Notes under the pieces: model-generated
Told to the model about the DNA's origin: nothing
The model's input: the letters and a program-made list of their open reading frames with translations, nothing else
Database searches by the model: none
Shown: piece after piece, positions 44,497-52,953 of the stretch
Layout: the number at the start of each line of letters is the position of its first letter
Numbering within the stretch: the stretch's first letter is position 1
Program-made: the position numbers and the translations under genes
Assembly (NCBI GenBank): GCA_910578185.1
Contig: CAJTPN010000021.1
Location: 1 to 57,164, forward strand
Direction of reading: 5' to 3'
Length of the DNA stretch: 57,164 nucleotides
Origin: an uncultured Acetatifactor sp.
GTDB taxonomy: Bacteria > Bacillota > Clostridia > Lachnospirales > Lachnospiraceae

Positions 44497-45972
44497 TTAC
44501 ACCGTTATACCAGCCCGCATTAATAGCCCCTTATATTCCAGGTTGATGAGATCAGGCAGCCATGACTGAAAATCCAGTTCCTTTTGCCCCATAGCGGCAT
44601 CCTTTCCCTCCTCCAGATACCTCAGCCATTCCCGTCCCTTATGGTCCATCTTCTCACTTTTTATCTGATCCTTATACCTGGAAACCAGCTTAATGATATT
44701 TTTATCCCCGTTATTGATTTTCAGCCCAAGGCAAATGGCCGCCAACCCTGCCTGATAATAAGCCTCCGTCCGGAACTGAGAAAATAACTCAAAAAAGGTT
44801 TTTGCAATGGAATACAGATTGATGCAGGCATTTTCCACATTGATCTGCTTCTCCTCCGCCTGGTCCGACAATGCGATGGCCGAGAGGCAGACGCTGGCAG
44901 CCTTATTATCCATGATTGCCTCCACAAGTGCCCATTCACAAAAAAGGGAGCGATGCCTTAATTCATAGCCGATACTCCGAAACATCTCCATCGCTTGTTC
45001 CGGCTGCTCCACATCCCTGTAGGACTTGGACAAGTGTACCATCACATACGGATTAAAAGGCTCCAGACGAAGTATCTCCTGATCAAGCGAAATAGCCAGC
45101 GACGCGTTATCCTCAACAAAATATTTGGATAGGTATCTCCATTTTTCCAATCCCGCCACAAATGCGCCGCTTCGCTTTGCCTCCAACGCCGCCCTGGCAA
45201 GATCAACATAAATCTTATCGAATTCCACACCAAATTCCTCATCAAGGATTTTCCACGCAGCCTTCGCAATGGAGATATGCCTTGTAAAAATCATTTCTCC
45301 GTTGACGGTGCACGCCGCCTCATCACCCAGAGGGGTTAAAATTTTCTTTTTTACGCTTCCCCATTCCATGTTGTAAACCTTTGCAATCACTACCTTAGAG
45401 AGGAAATAAAGCTTTCTGGAATGCATTGCCACTATGTAGGAAAAGGCCTCCAATAGATTTCCTTCTGTTCCCAGCGGCACTGCCTGCAGTCGATTCAGCA
45501 TATCACGGATGTGACTGTACAGCCCGTCCCCATACCTGGTCATCAACATTGCCCCCAAAAATGCCCCCTCGTCAGAATCGTTTTTCGCCTCCTCATCCTT
45601 GGAAAACCGAACCAGCTTATTTTTTGCCTCCTCCAGCCCCAGGCCTTCCAGCTTGCCCAATCCCTTTTCACCATAGCGATTCCATGCGGCTACCACCAAT
45701 GCCGCATCCTCCGGGCTGATTCCCCTTAATTTACGTATCTTTAAGTCGGCATAGTCCCCCCAGGTTAGTTTATCCGCCTCACTGTTTTTCCAATCCGTAT
45801 CCCTGGAGCACAACAGTAGATGCGTATTGCGGCTGTCTCTGTTGGCAAGCCTTTTCAGCAGCTTAAATAGCTTGTCCGCAACCAGGAAACAATTATCCGC
45901 ACATATGAGCCAATTTCCCTCCTGTGTGATCTTTAATATGGCTTCCTCATAGAGATTTGCCCCCTTGTCCAC
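44497..45972 (-). CDS. STAND NTPase/helical-repeat part of a metallophosphoesterase-STAND protein (downstream half of a frameshifted gene)
   Basis: 491 residues in the frame that continues the Walker A-containing ORF. It begins close to a Walker B-like strand, GNWLICADNC (hydrophobic strand ending in Asp), and continues with THLLLCSRD (sensor-like strand) and GISPEDAALVVAAWNRYG, in the pattern of STAND/NACHT NTPases. The C-terminal half is a long helical, TPR-like array (ISLDQEILRLEPFNPYVMVHLSKSYRDVEQPEQAMEMF). The frame has a GTG near its 5' end but no ribosome site, so it is expected to be made only if the frame is restored. It is a sensor-type array by analogy with antiviral STAND proteins (inference). 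Confidence 0.75.
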   Translation of the reverse strand: MDKGANLYEEAILKITQEGNWLICADNCFLVADKLFKLLKRLANRDSRNTHLLLCSRDTDWKNSEADKLTWGDYADLKIRKLRGISPEDAALVVAAWNRYGEKGLGKLEGLGLEEAKNKLVRFSKDEEAKNDSDEGAFLGAMLMTRYGDGLYSHIRDMLNRLQAVPLGTEGNLLEAFSYIVAMHSRKLYFLSKVVIAKVYNMEWGSVKKKILTPLGDEAACTVNGEMIFTRHISIAKAAWKILDEEFGVEFDKIYVDLARAALEAKRSGAFVAGLEKWRYLSKYFVEDNASLAISLDQEILRLEPFNPYVMVHLSKSYRDVEQPEQAMEMFRSIGYELRHRSLFCEWALVEAIMDNKAASVCLSAIALSDQAEEKQINVENACINLYSIAKTFFELFSQFRTEAYYQAGLAAICLGLKINNGDKNIIKLVSRYKDQIKSEKMDHKGREWLRYLEEGKDAAMGQKELDFQSWLPDLINLEYKGLLMRAGITV

Positions 45973-47332
45973 CTGAGACCCCCCAGCCGTGCTCCTCCGC
46001 CAGTGCCCTGACTACCTGCAGCAAAACCGTTGTTTTGCCCTCGCCCCCCGCACCTGTGAGCAAAACACATTTTATTTTTTGATCTTCATTACATCTGATA
46101 TATTCCCTGACAATATCGTGGACGATTCCCCTTGTGGGAATGGCACCGGAAAAAATGCCGCTGTAAGAAGGTTCTTTGCCGTCAAAGTACTTTAAAATAT
46201 CCTCATCCTGCGCCTCTTTCCTCTGATCGATATATGTTTTATCAATCCAGTGCCATCCTTCCGGCACCTTTATCGTCATTTTCTCAGGCAAGCCTGTTCC
46301 CCCATCCGCCTTTTTAGTCCCGGAAACCGTAAACGTATAGTGAAAAAGCCAACTGTCCTTCCCTTCCTCCCGAAACAATTCCGGCATATTTTCGGATATA
46401 TCCGGTATAAACATCTGATTTGTGGAGGACCATCTCTTTGGGGTTATTCTCACAAGACTTTCCGTAAGGTCAATTTCTCCCCATTGTAACGAATTGTAAT
46501 ATTTCTCATCTTCTCTGGCCAGAAACGCTGCGCCGCATTGCAGCGTAAGAAAGCCCGTACTCTGAATCAGGAAATATTCCATACTGTCCTTATGCATGTG
46601 ACCATGCAGATACATAGCCTTTGACTTCCCCAGCAACGCACAAATCTGCTTTTTCTGTTCGTCATGAAACCAGCTTAAAGGATGATGCCCCAGCACAATC
46701 TTGTATTCACAGTTGTTCAGCGCATTTAGCGCTTCCTCCAGCATATACTTTCCGGGCGATAACTTTTTTTCATCCTGGTCTGATTTTGAAAGCCATGCCG
46801 TGTTAACCCCGATAATGCCTATATTGACATTCTCTTTTTTTATGGTGTCTACATAGCAGCCCTTTTCCTCAAAAATCCCCTTTGTGGGAAAGCATAACCC
46901 CTTTGTGGTTTTCTTTTGAAATTCGGAAAATCTGTCCAAGATCCCTGTCCGTACTTTCAAACCCGACTCATCTGTGTCAAAAAATACCGATGATTTATCC
47001 GCCAGAACACTGTATAGAGATTCTGACGCCAGGTAACACTGTCCCTTATCCTTGTCCCTGTCCACATCATGATTTCCCGGAACCAGGTACACTCTCTCCA
47101 AATCTATACCGATGTCCGATAAGGGCAGTAAAAATTCCTTCTCAAAAGTCTCATAGTCCGCCTCCTTCCCCTTATTGGCAATATCTCCTGTAATGAATAC
47201 CGCGTCAGGAATCCATCCGCTGTTTTTCCTTTCTTTGATATGTTCCAATAGATATGAAAATAACTTAATTTGTCCGTAATTGTCCTTTCCGATATGAAAG
47301 TCCGACAAATGCAACCATCTGAAGTTCCCCAT
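45947..47332 (-). CDS. Calcineurin-like metallophosphoesterase with STAND Walker A (upstream half of a frameshifted gene)
   Basis: 461 aa from ATG 47332 (AGGAG upstream; the ATG at 47362 has none). The phosphoesterase motifs are complete: LHLSDFHIG (Asp11, His13), FITGDIANKG (Asp50), VPGNHDVDRD (Asn87, His88), LGHHPLSWF and LHGHMHKD. After a ~150-residue linker comes the P-loop GAGGEGKTT (about 427-435). The frame then hits a G6 tract and stops 12 codons later. Removing one G joins it to the downstream frame and gives about 944 residues: phosphoesterase, NTPase, helical repeats. This is the layout of an effector-STAND conflict protein, with the phosphoesterase as effector (inference). It lies beside a methyltransferase and restriction-like genes. 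Confidence 0.85.
   Translation of the reverse strand: MGNFRWLHLSDFHIGKDNYGQIKLFSYLLEHIKERKNSGWIPDAVFITGDIANKGKEADYETFEKEFLLPLSDIGIDLERVYLVPGNHDVDRDKDKGQCYLASESLYSVLADKSSVFFDTDESGLKVRTGILDRFSEFQKKTTKGLCFPTKGIFEEKGCYVDTIKKENVNIGIIGVNTAWLSKSDQDEKKLSPGKYMLEEALNALNNCEYKIVLGHHPLSWFHDEQKKQICALLGKSKAMYLHGHMHKDSMEYFLIQSTGFLTLQCGAAFLAREDEKYYNSLQWGEIDLTESLVRITPKRWSSTNQMFIPDISENMPELFREEGKDSWLFHYTFTVSGTKKADGGTGLPEKMTIKVPEGWHWIDKTYIDQRKEAQDEDILKYFDGKEPSYSGIFSGAIPTRGIVHDIVREYIRCNEDQKIKCVLLTGAGGEGKTTVLLQVVRALAEEHGWGVSGGQGGKSL
45979..45984 (-). other. G6 tract at the frameshift point
   Basis: Six C residues on the + strand (GGGGGG in the coding sense). Five Gs would give EEHGWGSQVDKGANLYEEA and one continuous frame from 47332 to 44497. 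The tract lies right after the Walker A helix. Confidence 0.8.
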
Positions 47333-47571
47333 TTTATTTTTCTCCTGTATTTTATTTTTCATTTGATAATAACACCATTTATAATATCATTTTCTTGATT
47401 TGTCCTAACCTCCCTTCTTTAGAAAAACCCTTTTCATTTTATGGACAGAAACCATACCTCATCAATTATGCAGCCCCTTACCTGCATAAATCCTGACTGC
47501 AGCCCTTTCTTTTATCCACCAATTCTTCTCTGTCTATGGCAGTGGTCAGAAGTTTCCGAGAAAGAAAGAAT

Positions 47572-48315
47572 TTATTTTGCCGCTACTATCGTAAACTCTC
47601 CCGGGATTTTATCATTAGTCCATGCAGGGTGTTCATCAAATTTTTTTAATGTAAATCCGCAGTTTATCACAGAATTGATAATTTCACTCATGGTATATTT
47701 TCTGTAAAGGCATTTGGGCATTTTGTTTCTGATTTCTTCTTCAAAGAAACGTGCATGTGCCATTTCACCTTCAAAAACATCTGTTGAAAAATAACTCATG
47801 GAAGGCTGCTGGAAATTTAAAATATCTGCTATTTTTGTAAATGGGTGGAAATCGCTGCAAATCATTTTTCCGTTTTGTTTTAGCAAATAATACATGATAT
47901 TCATAAATTCATTGATATCATGAAAATAATGCAAGATACCGCCTTCCATGAATACTACATCAAAATAGCTACCATATTTTTTTGTATCAATATCTAAAAT
48001 ATCACATACCTCATAATTGATGTTCACATTGGCTGCCGCCGCTGTCTCCAGCGCATATTTTCGATTATCCTCTGAAATATCAAAAATAGTTACATCCGCT
48101 CCCAAAAGGGCTAACGGAATTGCTTTTTTTCCACAGGAGCCACATATGTTTGCTATCCGGATATCCGTATAACTGTCAAAATAGTCGGCATACTTTTTTA
48201 ATGCTTTTAAAGGAGCTTCCATATCTTTTTTGGCTCTTTCTGACGGGCGCCCGGAATTTTTAATCCAAAATTCATAAGCAGAATATTCCCACGCTTTTTT
48301 GTCAAGCTCGTTCGT
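47572..48315 (-). CDS. Class I SAM-dependent methyltransferase with an apparent ACG start
   Basis: The frame is open from 48315 and encodes about 247 residues, the usual length of this family. The first ATG (48222) would cut off the conserved head ELDKKAWEYSAYEFW and leave the SAM fold short. The codon before that head is ACG at 48315-48313, preceded by TAG and, six bases upstream, GGAG, exactly where an ATG would be expected. Motif I is IANICGSCGKKAIPLALLGADVTIFDIS, followed by CDILDIDTKKYGSYFDVVFMEGGILHYF. Substrate unknown; relatives are annotated only as class I methyltransferases. Either ACG is a weak start or the gene lost its start codon. It is read from a separate transcription unit upstream of the STAND gene. 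Confidence 0.75.
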   Translation of the reverse strand, partial: TNELDKKAWEYSAYEFWIKNSGRPSERAKKDMEAPLKALKKYADYFDSYTDIRIANICGSCGKKAIPLALLGADVTIFDISEDNRKYALETAAAANVNINYEVCDILDIDTKKYGSYFDVVFMEGGILHYFHDINEFMNIMYYLLKQNGKMICSDFHPFTKIADILNFQQPSMSYFSTDVFEGEMAHARFFEEEIRNKMPKCLYRKYTMSEIINSVINCGFTLKKFDEHPAWTNDKIPGEFTIVAAK

Positions 48316-48318
48316 CTA

Positions 48319-48799
48319 AAACTCCACTCGATTTGTTGTCCTGCATGAAGTTTTTACCATAAACATACTGTCTCCACAGTATTACCTTTTTCCCACAAAA
48401 GCCGACTTATCTCCTAACCGTCAAGATATATCGGGAAATTGAACTCTATAGACTTCAAAGGCTTTTCTTTTCCTCGCCACTTATTATATCATAGAATTTC
48501 CCAAAATTCTGCATGATTTTATAAATATTATCCAAAGTAATTGCTTCTATTACAAGCGGCTCTGCGCCTTAAGTGCCTGGCTCAAAGACAGCTACCCCAT
48601 ATCCACAAAACCCACCCACACAGTAACTATTTTTCTTTTGCAGGTTGGACCCCCTCTGTTCATTGTATTCAGAAAGCACAAAGCCCCCGCCGTGATTGTC
48701 GGGTGCTTTGTGCTTTCTACCATGGTTATGCCGAACTTCTCAAAAGCAGGCTACTAAGCGGACAGCCGCAGCGGCTAACAGCATCTTCTAACAGCTCCA
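48319..48799. other. Gene-free stretch with methyltransferase leader and a long hairpin
   Basis: The - strand of 48319-48490 looks like a leader for the methyltransferase gene, with a TATAAT box at 48488-48483 but no convincing -35 box. The segment 48560-48799 holds a strong hairpin (separate entry) and no supported gene; a 97-codon frame at 48541-48834 has no ribosome binding site and no recognisable features. Confidence 0.4.
48671..48718. terminator. Long perfect-arm hairpin upstream of the GmrSD-like gene end
   Basis: AGAAAGCACAAAGC (48671-48684) pairs perfectly with GCTTTGTGCTTTCT (48705-48718), and CCCG/CGGG extends the stem after one mismatch to about 18 bp. It lies 80 bases beyond the stop codon of the DUF262 gene, so it may end that transcript, but no T tract follows on either strand. 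Confidence 0.45.
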
Positions 48800-50623
48800 T
48801 CATACAAACATGTTCGCATTCCATACCAGATTAACAAGCTGAACAAGCAGCCGAAGCCGCTCTGCTATTTCCGTTTTGCCAAACTGTGTGTAAGCCTTGA
48901 AGCTCAGATCATTGTCAGCGATAAATTTTTTGAACTTCGGATTGTTCCGGTAAGCCTGATCTCCAAGAGACTCGGTGTAAATGTTGCCCTCGTTGGAGCA
49001 ATATTTCGAGAGCTTGTATTCGTATTGGGAATCTTTCAAGCTGGCATTAATGCTCTTATGGAGAAGCAGCAATGCACCAAAACTATTTCTCCACCGCCTG
49101 AATTCCTCCTGATCCGCATATTCGCTGGTAAACCACTCATAATGATCCGTAATAATATGCTCGATTTCATACGGATTCTTTGTCTGCGTGTTCATGTAAT
49201 TGCAGTAGTTTGATGCAACCCCGGTCTGCTCTTCGATATAACCGGTGATGCGGGCAAGCATATTTTTGATATATTTTTTCGTAAAGCTGTTCAAGCGTAA
49301 TTCCGGAAGTACCACTGCCGGGTCATATGCAAGGTTGTCATATTGCGCTTTCAAACAAGCCTTCAGTTCCTCAACAGAGCAACGACGAATATTCTTTGTC
49401 ACATTGAACACATAGTTTTTAATGGTACTGTAATCAACGGATTTATAGTTCGTTACTCTGGCCGTAATGAACAGATCAATAAACCGAGCGACTAAATTCA
49501 TCTTCTCAATAACCACAGGCCACATATCTTCGTAACAGATCGGCGCCAGCAGCAACTGCGGCTGGAGCGTAAAATTGACCTGCGCATTGTAACATATGTA
49601 CTTTGTCACTTCTGCAAAAGTGTTCTCGGCCTGGCGGATTTTCATATAAACATCAGCGAATTTCGAGAATCGCATGATAAAAAGCTCAAAGTCGTCGGTT
49701 GTGGCAAGCCCCAGCTTGTCACGCTCATCACGAACCCATTTGTGAAAAGAGCCGCCGATGATATCAAAGTCCTGATTCACAGCACCGGCCTTCGTCTCGC
49801 GAATCGTCTCAGCGTATTGTGCTCTCAGCCATGCCTTGATAAATGTTTCATCACCCTTGTCATCATCTTTCTTAAGGGCGAGAATCTTTTCTTTCCAAAC
49901 GCAATTCAGCCTTTCACGCTTGGTGTCATCTTTAATCTCAGACAACAGGTACCCCTTCAACATTTCTGTCGATGTAAGGCTAAGGCCGCGGTCGTTCATG
50001 GTCACAAATACCTTATGGGCATCCTGCTCCGTAGTGGCCACAATCTCAATGAAGAACACCTTCTCCGCCAGCCAATCACAGAAATGCAAAAGCATGTCAT
50101 CTTTAATATCATTTACAGGAAAGACGTCAATGATATCATTGTACCTGCCATACAGATTTTTCACAGACTCACCAACATCGGTGGTGTCAAACGGCTGATC
50201 ATTAAAAATTGCATTCATGCATTTTGACCGGTCCTCAACATTGATATTGAAGGACTTCGTGCCATAAGCCTCAGAAAAAATCATCTGCTCAATCATGCTG
50301 CAGCTTTGGCCAAGCATGCGCAGCCGATTGTTGAGATACATCAACAAAAGGGTAAGCGAAGAAAATCTCTGCTGCCCGTCGATGATGGCATTTTCTCTTC
50401 CGGCCAGAACAATGGAGCCCATGAAATAAGCACCATAATCCTGTACCTTCTGGCGGTTATCACCCGGAACATAGTAATCCAAAAACTCTGACGTCAAGTC
50501 GTCGATCAATTCCTCGATATGCTTTCTCTGCCACATGTATTCCCGCTGATAGTAATGGATGGAATACTTCGTGTTCTGCAGAAGCTGCTTTAAACTCTTA
50601 GGAGAGCCTTCGATCTTTTTCAT
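48800..50623 (-). CDS. GmrSD-like DUF262/DUF1524 protein (type IV restriction-like)
   Basis: 607 aa; GGAGG precedes the ATG. The N-terminal DUF262 domain has YQREYMWQRKHIEELIDDL and IIDGQQRFSSL (DGQQR near residue 81), the ParB-like nucleotide-binding part of GmrS. The C-terminal DUF1524 HNH-like domain shows NPYEIEHIITDHYEW (near residue 485) and a later NSFGALLLLHKSINAS block. Such proteins cut modified (often glucosylated hydroxymethylcytosine) phage DNA. The usual EHI..Q/P after the first His is changed to EHIITDHY, so nuclease activity is uncertain. It lies 17 bases after a GNAT gene in the same operon. Confidence 0.88.
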   Translation of the reverse strand: MKKIEGSPKSLKQLLQNTKYSIHYYQREYMWQRKHIEELIDDLTSEFLDYYVPGDNRQKVQDYGAYFMGSIVLAGRENAIIDGQQRFSSLTLLLMYLNNRLRMLGQSCSMIEQMIFSEAYGTKSFNINVEDRSKCMNAIFNDQPFDTTDVGESVKNLYGRYNDIIDVFPVNDIKDDMLLHFCDWLAEKVFFIEIVATTEQDAHKVFVTMNDRGLSLTSTEMLKGYLLSEIKDDTKRERLNCVWKEKILALKKDDDKGDETFIKAWLRAQYAETIRETKAGAVNQDFDIIGGSFHKWVRDERDKLGLATTDDFELFIMRFSKFADVYMKIRQAENTFAEVTKYICYNAQVNFTLQPQLLLAPICYEDMWPVVIEKMNLVARFIDLFITARVTNYKSVDYSTIKNYVFNVTKNIRRCSVEELKACLKAQYDNLAYDPAVVLPELRLNSFTKKYIKNMLARITGYIEEQTGVASNYCNYMNTQTKNPYEIEHIITDHYEWFTSEYADQEEFRRWRNSFGALLLLHKSINASLKDSQYEYKLSKYCSNEGNIYTESLGDQAYRNNPKFKKFIADNDLSFKAYTQFGKTEIAERLRLLVQLVNLVWNANMFV

Positions 50624-50640
50624 GTGTTTCCTCCAGACTT

Positions 50641-51186
50641 TTATTGCGCCTCGCCGATAAACACCTCCGGCATGTTTAGTGTAATTTCTTTCACGTAGAT
50701 TGGCTTTTTGTCATCCGGATCAATTTTGCCACTGTCAGTATAACCATTTGATTTCCAAAACGGTTCACCTGTAACAGAATCCGGACAGATATACATTTTT
50801 CTTGCCCCATCGGAATAAAGCGTTTCTTCGATATGTTTGTTGAATGAAGTCCCTAAGCCTTTTCGCCTGAATTTGGGATGAATATAGAACCCCATAATGG
50901 TTCCATAACCTTTTTCCAACAAACCATATACTGTTCCAAGATCAATGGCAAACATTGCAATACCAATAGGTTCCTCATTCACGTTAGCAATCTCAAAGTG
51001 CATATCCTTGCGACAACCTTGAATTGAAATTCTCTTTTTCAAGCCATTGGCAATCTGTTCTTCTGATTGGTATGTACCAACATGTTCGTTGACTTCTTTA
51101 ATGAATGGTATCCATAATTTCGATGCCAGTTCAAAGTGTGCCACATTATTCTTCTCGATTTGGATAAAGTTGATTTGTTTTTCCAT
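50641..51186 (-). CDS. GNAT family N-acetyltransferase
   Basis: 181 aa from the ATG at 51186, which follows GGAGG; the upstream open frame to 51315 runs through the promoter. The GNAT core is seen as PIGIAMFAIDLG, GFYIHPKFRRKGLGTSFNKHIEE (the R/QxxGxG acetyl-CoA site at FRRKGLG) and KMYICPDSVTGEPFWKSNGY. Substrate unknown. It is the first gene of a two-gene operon with the DUF262/DUF1524 protein, under a promoter covered by a palindrome, so a joint role in stress or phage defence is possible. Confidence 0.88.
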   Translation of the reverse strand: MEKQINFIQIEKNNVAHFELASKLWIPFIKEVNEHVGTYQSEEQIANGLKKRISIQGCRKDMHFEIANVNEEPIGIAMFAIDLGTVYGLLEKGYGTIMGFYIHPKFRRKGLGTSFNKHIEETLYSDGARKMYICPDSVTGEPFWKSNGYTDSGKIDPDDKKPIYVKEITLNMPEVFIGEAQ

Positions 51187-51286
51187 TATATTTCCTCCAA
51201 AGGATTTTTTCAGTGAGTTAGGAAACACGAACCATGGAATCTGCCACCTGCAATAATGCACGATAATGCGGACAAGAAAGCCGTAT

Positions 51287-51315
51287 ATGATATTGTCGGC
51301 ACACTGTGTCGACAA
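51287..51315 (-). promoter_or_regulatory. Promoter covered by a 23-bp dyad operator
   Basis: On the - strand TTGTCG (51315-51310) and TATCAT (51292-51287) are 17 nt apart. The palindrome 51293-51315 has 11-bp arms, TTGTCGGCACA and TGTGTCGACAA, with one mismatched pair and one central base. It spans the -35 box and the whole spacer, the classic place for a repressor dimer. Confidence 0.6.
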
Positions 51316-51458
51316 CCTTTGAAATTCTTTATAAAAGCGCAGACAGTGATAAAGATTACTGCGGTCATAACCTTTCCCATACTGTACGGTTAGCTCTTTG
51401 GATTTTAAACACCTTATTGTAAAGTAACTGTTGACTAAAGATTTTAATTTAATTACGA

Positions 51459-52643
51459 TTATTCTACGATTTCTTTAGCTTCATGGAATGTGGCCAACTC
51501 TTCAATCGCAAGATCAATAGCTTTACAATCATGAAAATCATGATTGAATATATTTCTTTCTTTAATAATAAATTTCTTGGTTTTCCAGTCCATTTTACAA
51601 TCAAGATAACCAACAAATTGATTTCCTGCAAGAATTGATAGCGGCCATTTCATACCCTTCTTTTTGAAATATTCAAAAGAAAATGAGTAATCAAAAAAAG
51701 TTGTAAGCCAGGTTTTATCTCTCACAATTGTATCCATCGGAGATATAAGCCGAACTTCACGGCATTCCTCATCCGTATTTTCATTCAGCATCTGCATTTT
51801 TGAAGAATGAACATAATAATATTTGCGGCCGATCTTGTATGGAAGCTGTACTATCTTTTTTTCGGATTCCAGCTCTTCAAAAACAGGTATCATAGCGGCA
51901 GTCTTATATCCTGAGATATGCGAAACATGAACCGGGTCAGTGACGCCCAATGAAGCTATCAGTTTTTCAACGATACATTTTATAGCTTCTTTTTCATCTA
52001 TTGTATCATTAGCCCAATCAGAAAAGCCCACCTTTTCTTTTAAAATAAAAACAGGTTCCCTAAAAGTTCCCGGATTTCTGCCGCACACCAAAAGATCTCC
52101 CTTGCGGATCAGTCTGTAATAAGCGCGAAAGATAGGCAGATTATAGCTTTGGTCGTGTTCCCGTCTGTATTTATCCCATTCAAAAGATAAGCCCAAATGC
52201 TCCCAAATTTCTCTGGCAACAAATCCGTTGAAGCCTTTTAAGCTTTCCTTTAATTCCTTTTCTGCAGCCTGAATTTCAGGACTATCTCCCGATGCCAGCC
52301 AGCTTTCATCGGAAGATCCCCATCTCTCAATACCTTTTGTAGCAAACTTATACAATGAATATTCATCGCTTGGTATAAGAAACATATTGCGTTTAAATGT
52401 CCATGTTTCCACAACCTTAAAATCTTGATATGCTGCTTTATCCAATTGCTCCGGCTTAAAATCTTTTTTTCTGTTCCAAAGCATTATATATTGGTTTAAA
52501 TGTATCGCAGGATATGGATCATATTGTAATCCGCAGATGCCCGATACAATATCTTCTATACTGTAACAACTTTTCTTTAGCAAGTGCTGGCTATCCAAAA
52601 TAACGTTGCGCAGAGAATTTATATTATAAGTTGTATTGGTCAT
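51459..52643 (-). CDS. AlkZ-like winged-helix DNA glycosylase family protein (HTH_42)
   Basis: 394 aa from the ATG at 52643 with GGAGGTG upstream; the open frame continues to 52793 without a site. The family signature QxD is present as GLQYDPYP (Gln40, Asp42), close to the catalytic QxQ/QxD of AlkZ/YcaQ. Three winged-helix units follow (SIEDIVSGICGLQYDPYPAI; FVAREIWEHLGLSFEW; VHVSHISGYKTAAMIPVF), and a late RLISPMDTIVRDKTWLTTFFDYSFSFEYF block matches the family C-terminus. AlkZ enzymes unhook interstrand crosslinks and alkyl lesions. It has its own promoter. Confidence 0.82.
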   Translation of the reverse strand: MTNTTYNINSLRNVILDSQHLLKKSCYSIEDIVSGICGLQYDPYPAIHLNQYIMLWNRKKDFKPEQLDKAAYQDFKVVETWTFKRNMFLIPSDEYSLYKFATKGIERWGSSDESWLASGDSPEIQAAEKELKESLKGFNGFVAREIWEHLGLSFEWDKYRREHDQSYNLPIFRAYYRLIRKGDLLVCGRNPGTFREPVFILKEKVGFSDWANDTIDEKEAIKCIVEKLIASLGVTDPVHVSHISGYKTAAMIPVFEELESEKKIVQLPYKIGRKYYYVHSSKMQMLNENTDEECREVRLISPMDTIVRDKTWLTTFFDYSFSFEYFKKKGMKWPLSILAGNQFVGYLDCKMDWKTKKFIIKERNIFNHDFHDCKAIDLAIEELATFHEAKEIVE

Positions 52644-52670
52644 GGTACACCTCCGTTTCAGACACATTCC

Positions 52671-52699
52671 ATTGTAAACCATTTGATTGCTCTTTACAA
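52671..52699 (-). promoter_or_regulatory. Promoter of the AlkZ-like gene
   Basis: On the - strand TTGTAA (52699-52694) and TACAAT (52676-52671) are 17 nt apart, about 28 bases before the start codon. Confidence 0.6.
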
Positions 52700-52903
52700 C
52701 TAAAAAATACCCGCAGCCCGCCCCCTCTACACCGAAGGGTTCATCAGCACAATCGGTCGTCCAAAAGCACTGGATGCTTGCTATGGAGCTCACTGGCGAT
52801 TACCCCGACCAGACTACCTCCGGCAATCCGTTGACAGCTTGCAGAACACACGAATTTAACCCGCTTAATCAGTGCCATTATTCCCCACTAAACGATACGT
52901 CGA
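52700..52903. other. Gap between divergent promoters, no gene seen
   Basis: Between the AlkZ-like and HTH promoters there is GC-richer sequence without ribosome binding sites or recognisable coding content. It differs in composition from both flanks and could be leftover from an earlier insertion. Confidence 0.3.
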
Positions 52904-52932
52904 TTGAAAAAAACAGAGCAAAGATATATAGT
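52904..52932 (+). promoter_or_regulatory. Promoter of the HTH-membrane regulator gene
   Basis: TTGAAA (52904-52909) and TATAGT (52927-52932) with a 17-nt spacer, followed by AAGGAGGTG and the start codon. Confidence 0.55.
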
Positions 52933-52953
52933 TATAGCAAGGAGGTGAAATGA

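Noticed and set aside
47332..47420. A clear promoter upstream of the phosphoesterase-STAND gene
   Set aside because: TATTAT- and TATAAA-like words exist on the - strand, but no convincing -35 box at the right distance.
48541..48834. A 97-codon + strand frame in the gap before the GmrSD-like gene
   Set aside because: Runs across a long hairpin and into the end of the neighbouring gene; no ribosome site, no recognisable features.
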